From Aquificaceae bacterium (GTDB lineage Bacteria > Aquificota > Aquificia > Aquificales > Aquificaceae): a stretch of DNA of 8,554 nt. The stretch is taken from the NCBI GenBank assembly GCA_015492115.1, contig WGFS01000063.1:1-8554 (forward strand). Reading direction: 5' to 3'. The position numbers were made by a program, and so were the translations under genes. Positions 5,453 to 8,554 of this stretch are shown piece by piece. Position 1 is the stretch's first letter, and every line of letters starts with the position of its first letter. The notes under the pieces are model-generated. The model had not been told where the DNA came from, did not search any database, and worked only from the letters and a program-made list of their open reading frames with translations.

Positions 5453-6980
5453 CTTGATAGATAGTATCGGACTTTTTTAAGAAATTTTCAATACTCTTAT
5501 AAGCGTTGGGGATTTCCCTTATAAGGTCCCTTGCCCGCAGGCTCTCCCTGTGAAGCTTCTTCTCTGCGAGCTCTCCCGCAATACCGTGGAGATATACTCC
5601 GAGCTTCAGCGCGTTGAGGGTTTCCATCCCCTTACCCAAGAGGGAGACCAGAACTCCGGACAGAACGTCCCCTACGCCCCCCTTTGCCATGGCTGGTGTG
5701 CCCCTCGTGGATATGAAAGCTCTCCCCTCCGGGTCAGATATCACAGTCCTTGCTCCCTTGAGGACGAGGTAGCATCCGTACTCCCTTGAGAACTCCCTTG
5801 CGACCCCCGTCTGGTTCGCGGTTATCTCCTCTGAACTCAGACCAGAGAGCCTTGAGAACTCCCCCACGTGCGGGGTCAGGACGGTAACAGCCTTCCTTTT
5901 CTTCAGAACTCCAAGCTCTCCCGAATCAACAAGGTTGTTTATCCCGTCAGCGTCCAGGAGCAGGGGCTTGTCCCACTTCTCCATCAGCTCAAGGACTATG
6001 TCTTGTCCCTCCTCGTACCTGTCCATTCCCATCCCTAAGGCAAGGGCGGAGAACCTCTCCTTTTCCCTTAGCACTGTGTCAACGGAGAATATGGATAGCC
6101 TCTCTTCACCCGGAAGGGGCATACTCATCTCCTCAACCAGCCTGCTCTCAATTATGGGATTCAGCCCCTCGGGAACGCCCACCGTAACGAGACCGCTACC
6201 TGTCCTCGTAGCCGACAGGGCTGACATCATCACAGCACCGGTCTTTCCTGCGCTTCCACCCAGTATGAGGACGTGTCCCTCCCTGTTCTTGTAGGTGTCC
6301 GGCTCCCTCTCCGGCAGTCTCAGGCTTTCGGGAGTTATAATCTCCCGCTCAATATCTCCGGCGAGATGCTCCGGGATAGATATGTCCTTTACAACAACCT
6401 TACCGCAGAGCTTGGCTGACGGGTAGAGGACATGGCACAGCTTCGGGAACTGGAAGGTAACGGTAACTTCAGCCCTGATAGACGGTTCAAAGAGCTGTCC
6501 AGTATCCGCAGAGAGTCCGGAGGGGATGTCTATAGCCAGCGCTGGCACACCTGAAGCGTTTATGTTCTCTATAACCCTTGCGACCTCTCCCCTGACGGGT
6601 GGCTTGAAACCTGTCCCGAAGATGGCGTCAACTATGAGATCGTAATCCCTGTAAGTTGGTTCTTTACTCAGAGGCTCGTAGCCCAGATTTCTGAATACCT
6701 TGAGCTGTAAGGCTGAGTCTCCCCCTGGCTCTCCCAGTGCCAGGTATACGTCAGCGTCAACACCCTTCAGTCTGAGCATTCGGGCGACCGCTATCCCGTC
6801 TCCCCCATTGTTCCCCTTACCCGCGACAACGAGAACCTTCTTCACATGGGGAAACCTGCTGAGTATTACCTCAAGGACTCCCCTCCCCGCATTCTCCATC
6901 AGCACCGGAGAGGGAATCCCTATCTCCTCAATGGTTATTCTGTCAAGCTCAGCCATCTCGTGGGCTTTTAGAACCTTCAT
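5430..6980 (-). CDS. nnr: Bifunctional NAD(P)H-hydrate epimerase / ADP-dependent dehydratase
   Basis: This cytoplasmic repair enzyme restores NADH and NADPH that heat or GAPDH side reactions have hydrated. The N-terminal domain (about 1-215) interconverts R- and S-NAD(P)HX; the C-terminal kinase-like domain (about 225-500) dehydrates S-NAD(P)HX using ADP. Epimerase marks: PVLMENAGRG (25-34), GKGNNGGDG (54-62), VDAIFGTG (117-124), DIPSGLSADTG (151-161). Dehydratase marks: VLILGGSAGKTGA (237-249), LLLDADGIN (340-348), LTPHVGEFSRL (368-378), and MAKGGVGDVLSG (431-442; Asp438 is the expected catalytic base). At 516 residues it is the normal fused length. Hydrated cofactors form faster at high temperature, so the enzyme suits a thermophile. 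It starts 19 bp from the divergent gmhA and is followed by overlapping flgM. Confidence 0.95.
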   Translation of the reverse strand: MKVLKAHEMAELDRITIEEIGIPSPVLMENAGRGVLEVILSRFPHVKKVLVVAGKGNNGGDGIAVARMLRLKGVDADVYLALGEPGGDSALQLKVFRNLGYEPLSKEPTYRDYDLIVDAIFGTGFKPPVRGEVARVIENINASGVPALAIDIPSGLSADTGQLFEPSIRAEVTVTFQFPKLCHVLYPSAKLCGKVVVKDISIPEHLAGDIEREIITPESLRLPEREPDTYKNREGHVLILGGSAGKTGAVMMSALSATRTGSGLVTVGVPEGLNPIIESRLVEEMSMPLPGEERLSIFSVDTVLREKERFSALALGMGMDRYEEGQDIVLELMEKWDKPLLLDADGINNLVDSGELGVLKKRKAVTVLTPHVGEFSRLSGLSSEEITANQTGVAREFSREYGCYLVLKGARTVISDPEGRAFISTRGTPAMAKGGVGDVLSGVLVSLLGKGMETLNALKLGVYLHGIAGELAEKKLHRESLRARDLIREIPNAYKSIENFLKKSDTIYQDDRQGEP

Positions 6981-6999
6981 GAATTAAAATGATAACAGT
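6981..6999. promoter_or_regulatory. 19-bp divergent start region between nnr and gmhA
   Basis: Only 19 bp of AT-rich sequence separate the two start codons, and neither gene has a Shine-Dalgarno match before its ATG. TAAAAT (6985-6990, + strand) and TATCAT (6996-6991, - strand) are each 7-9 nt before their start codon. They could be -10 boxes giving leaderless or nearly leaderless mRNAs. No convincing -35 box was found, and any such elements would lie inside the opposite gene. Confidence 0.35.
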
Positions 7000-7563
7000 A
7001 TGCTTGAGAAGATCATCTCCTCCTTCAAGGAGAGTGCGGAGGTAAAGCTCGCCTTCCTGGAACTCTATAAGGAGAAGATACTTGAAGTAGGCAGTATAAT
7101 GGCTACCGCCATAAAGGACGGGAACAAGATCCTGCTCTTCGGAAACGGGGGTAGCGCGGCGGACGCTCAGCACATAGCGGCTGAGATAGTTGGGAGGTAT
7201 AAGAAGGAGAGAAAAGGTCTCCCAGCCATAGCGCTCACAACGGACACATCAATACTCACAGCTGTGGGTAACGACTACGGCTTTGAGACCATCTTTGAAC
7301 GGCAGATAGAGGCTCTCTGCACGCCTGGAGACGTGGCCATAGGAATATCCACCTCGGGAAACTCTGAAAACGTCCTGAGGGCTATAAAGAGGGCACACGA
7401 CCTCGGAGCCACCACCGTCGCCTTCACGGGAAGGAATGGAGGAAAGCTCGCGGAGGTAGCCCACTACTCCTTCGTGGTTCCAGCCTACGACACGCCGAGG
7501 ATACAGGAGTGCCACATAACCCTTGGACACGTTCTCTGCGAGCTCATTGATGAGATGGTATGA
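7000..7563 (+). CDS. gmhA: Sedoheptulose-7-phosphate isomerase (phosphoheptose isomerase)
   Basis: GmhA turns sedoheptulose 7-phosphate into D-glycero-D-manno-heptose 7-phosphate, the first step to the ADP-heptose used in the LPS core. The 187-residue single SIS domain has normal length. Family motifs: LFGNGGSAADAQH (46-58), LTTDTSILTAVGNDYGFE (79-96), GISTSGNSENV (115-125) and TPRIQECHITLGHVLCELID (165-184). His58, Glu62, Gln169 and His177 line up with the zinc/active-site residues of E. coli GmhA (His61, Glu65, Gln172, His180), so it should be active. The start is ATG 7000; no ribosome site precedes it. It overlaps nadK by ATGA. Other gmh or LPS genes are not seen here. Confidence 0.95.
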   Translation: MLEKIISSFKESAEVKLAFLELYKEKILEVGSIMATAIKDGNKILLFGNGGSAADAQHIAAEIVGRYKKERKGLPAIALTTDTSILTAVGNDYGFETIFERQIEALCTPGDVAIGISTSGNSENVLRAIKRAHDLGATTVAFTGRNGGKLAEVAHYSFVVPAYDTPRIQECHITLGHVLCELIDEMV

Positions 7564-8384
7564 GCGGAATAGCCATCTTTGTAAAGGACTCGGAGAAGGC
7601 CAAGAGTACAGCTGAGGAGCTTGCGAACTTCCTCAAAGGCAAGGGCTATAAAGTAAAGAGGATTCTGAACAGACCCCCTTCGGGGGTGAGTCCAAACATC
7701 AGGGGATACAGGTTGATGGTAGTTGTGGGTGGGGATGGGACTTTCCTGGCTGGGGCTCGGCTCGCCTCAAGGTATAGGGTTCCACTCCTTGGGGTAAACG
7801 AGGGAAGGTTCGGATTCCTGACCGAGGTGGAGAGGCACGAAGCTCTTGACGTGCTCAGGGAACTCCTCGCTGGCAAGCTAAAAAAACAGAGAAGGATGAT
7901 GCTTTCCACCTACCTGTACAGAGGGAAGAGGAGGAAGTTTTTGGGCAACTATCTGAACGACGTGGTTGTCTCCAAGAGCGCTATAGCACGCATAATGGAG
8001 ATAGAGGTCTTCGCGAACGAGAAGTTCATGGTTCACGTATATGGGGACGGTGTTATAGTTTCATCCCCTACAGGCTCAACCGCCTACGCCCTTTCTGCAG
8101 GAGGTCCCATAATCTATCCTGACTCGGAGAACATCCTCTTCGTACCCATATGTCCTCACACCCTCTCCAACAGACCCGTGGTTCTACCTGCTGATTTCTC
8201 CGTAAGGTTCAGGGTTCTGTCCCCCGACAGGGCTTGTTTCCTCACCATGGACGGTCAGGAGGGTATGTATCTAAAGAATAGAGACGTGGTTGAGGTAAAG
8301 AGGGCAAGGAGGTTCTGTGAGATATACGTCCACCCCGACAAGGGCTTCTTTGAGATTCTCAGGGAAAAGCTCAGATGGGGATAA
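7560..8384 (+). CDS. nadK: NAD kinase
   Basis: This cytoplasmic enzyme phosphorylates NAD to NADP with ATP or polyphosphate. The 274-residue protein is of usual bacterial length. Motifs: VVVGGDGTFL (54-63, the GGDG phosphate-binding loop with catalytic Asp), LLGVNEGRFGFLTEV (76-90), LNDVVV (132-137), YGDGVIVSSPTGSTAYALSA (161-180) and CPHTLSNRPVV (198-208). The ATG at 7560 overlaps the gmhA stop, so translation is coupled to gmhA. Together with the neighbouring nnr it concerns the NAD(P) pool, though nnr is on the other strand. The TAA ends only 2 nt before the 3' end of the tRNA fragment on the opposite strand; no terminator hairpin fits between them. Confidence 0.96.
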   Translation: MSGIAIFVKDSEKAKSTAEELANFLKGKGYKVKRILNRPPSGVSPNIRGYRLMVVVGGDGTFLAGARLASRYRVPLLGVNEGRFGFLTEVERHEALDVLRELLAGKLKKQRRMMLSTYLYRGKRRKFLGNYLNDVVVSKSAIARIMEIEVFANEKFMVHVYGDGVIVSSPTGSTAYALSAGGPIIYPDSENILFVPICPHTLSNRPVVLPADFSVRFRVLSPDRACFLTMDGQEGMYLKNRDVVEVKRARRFCEIYVHPDKGFFEILREKLRWG

Positions 8385-8386
8385 AG

Positions 8387-8428
8387 CGGGCCCGGGAGGA
8401 CTCGAACCTCCGACCTGGGGATTAGAAA
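8387..8428 (-). tRNA. 3' half of tRNA-Arg(UCU), cut at the anticodon loop
   Basis: Read on the - strand, 8428 to 8387 gives a clean 3' tRNA half: a seven-base anticodon loop TTTCTAA (8428-8422, anticodon UCU at 8426-8424), 3' anticodon stem TCCCC, variable loop AGGTC, a perfect T arm (GGAGG / TTCGAGT / CCTCC, 8411-8395), 3' acceptor strand CGGGCCC (8394-8388) and discriminator G (8387). CCA is not encoded. The expected 5' anticodon strand GGGGA is absent: the bases there (TAGAG, 8433-8429) do not pair, and no D arm or GGGCCCG acceptor strand follows. Not a functional tRNA by itself. Most likely it is the host 3' remnant left when an element integrated in the gene; a deleted tRNA pseudogene or an intron in the loop are alternatives. 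Confidence 0.85.
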
Positions 8429-8431
8429 CTC

Positions 8432-8447
8432 TATCAAGTGCTTGATA
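8432..8447. repeat. Perfect inverted repeat next to the tRNA break
   Basis: TATCAAG-TG-CTTGATA: 7-bp arms with a 2-bp centre, starting 4 bp beyond the tRNA anticodon loop. It could be a recombinase or excisionase binding site. In RNA it could fold as a 6-bp hairpin with a GCAC loop (- strand). Confidence 0.6.
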
Positions 8448-8472
8448 CACAAGGAAAAGAACGATTAAAAAT

Positions 8473-8542
8473 GCCAAATAATGCTTATAACTAAAGGTTT
8501 AGAGCTTAATCCAGGGATTTATGATATTAGTCATAATTTGGC
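8473..8542. repeat. Imperfect inverted repeat within the AT-rich end
   Basis: GCCAAATAAT (8473-8482) and ATAATTTGGC (8533-8542) are inverted copies matching at 9 of 10 positions, with 50 bp between. Weaker similarity extends the match to about 12 of 16. They could be arm-type protein binding sites of an element end, or chance in AT-rich DNA. Confidence 0.4.
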
Positions 8543-8554
8543 GTTATTTTTCAG

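Larger units (their letters stand above)
8422..8554. mobile_element. Putative end of an integrated element, runs past window edge
   Basis: From the tRNA break to the window end there is no reading frame of note and the G+C content falls to about 31% (39 of 126 bases, 8429-8554), against roughly 50-55% in the neighbouring genes. The change coincides with the tRNA anticodon loop, a favoured crossover site for tyrosine recombinases. Two inverted repeats lie inside. Read together, these suggest one attachment end of an integrative element (genomic island, plasmid or provirus) extending to the right. No integrase or cargo gene is in the window, so the type of element cannot be named. Confidence 0.5.

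Noticed and set aside
5472..5480. A-AAA-AAG slippery sequence near the end of nnr (- strand), possible -1 frameshift
   Set aside because: The -1 frame meets a stop after a few codons and does not enter the flgM frame (which is +1); no stimulating structure was evident.
8387..8460. A complete but unusual tRNA
   Set aside because: GATAGAG just before the loop recalls a D-arm end, but no 5' anticodon strand (GGGGA) or 5' acceptor strand (GGGCCCG) can be placed.
8255..8477. Short - strand reading frames across the tRNA fragment
   Set aside because: Their peptides (for example VSNPQVGGSSPPGP) are the typical false translation of a tRNA 3' half, and they overlap nadK.
1..8554. CRISPR array, insertion sequence or toxin-antitoxin pair
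   Set aside because: I saw no regularly spaced repeats, no transposase motif and no small paired genes in any part of the window.

Overview
This 8.5 kb window looks like chromosomal DNA of a thermophilic Gram-negative bacterium, most likely one of the Aquificaceae (Aquifex/Hydrogenivirga/Hydrogenobacter relatives). That placement is an inference from several things: arginine is written almost entirely with AGG/AGA and isoleucine very often with ATA; genes are tightly packed with 1-4 nt overlaps and strong AAGGAGG ribosome binding sites; trpC sits alone among unrelated genes; and flagellar (flgM), heptose/LPS (gmhA) and sigma-54 signals occur together. Coding DNA is roughly 50-55% G+C.

Layout. 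(1) Positions 1-3116, + strand: an apparent six-gene operon. It holds the 3' end of a YfbR-like HD-domain gene, trpC, a small uncharacterised helical protein, a thioredoxin-fold protein with no cysteine, an uncharacterised membrane protein, and an AP4A-phosphorylase-like HIT protein. (2) Positions 3100-5195, + strand: a nitrogen-type unit. A near-perfect sigma-54 promoter (3182-3197) with palindromic sites about 90 bp upstream drives an ammonium channel gene (amt). An orphan peptide/nickel-type ABC ATPase gene overlaps its stop by ATGA. (3) Positions 5192-6980, - strand: nnr (NAD(P)H-hydrate repair) followed by an overlapping flgM (anti-sigma-28), whose end overlaps the convergent ATPase gene by 4 nt. 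(4) Positions 7000-8384, + strand: gmhA and nadK, overlapping by ATGA and starting only 19 bp from the divergent nnr start. (5) Positions 8387-8554: the 3' half of a tRNA-Arg(UCU) gene on the - strand, cut at the anticodon loop. Beyond the cut is about 126 bp of 31% G+C DNA with inverted repeats and no gene.

How the parts relate. NadK makes NADP and Nnr repairs hydrated NAD(P)H, so both genes flanking gmhA concern the NAD(P) pool. The amt unit should respond to nitrogen status through sigma-54 and an unseen enhancer-binding protein. The most notable signal is the right edge: the tRNA is intact only from the anticodon loop to its 3' end and base composition changes exactly there, as expected at the end of an integrative element inserted by a tyrosine recombinase. 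Most of that element would lie to the right of this window and cannot be described here.
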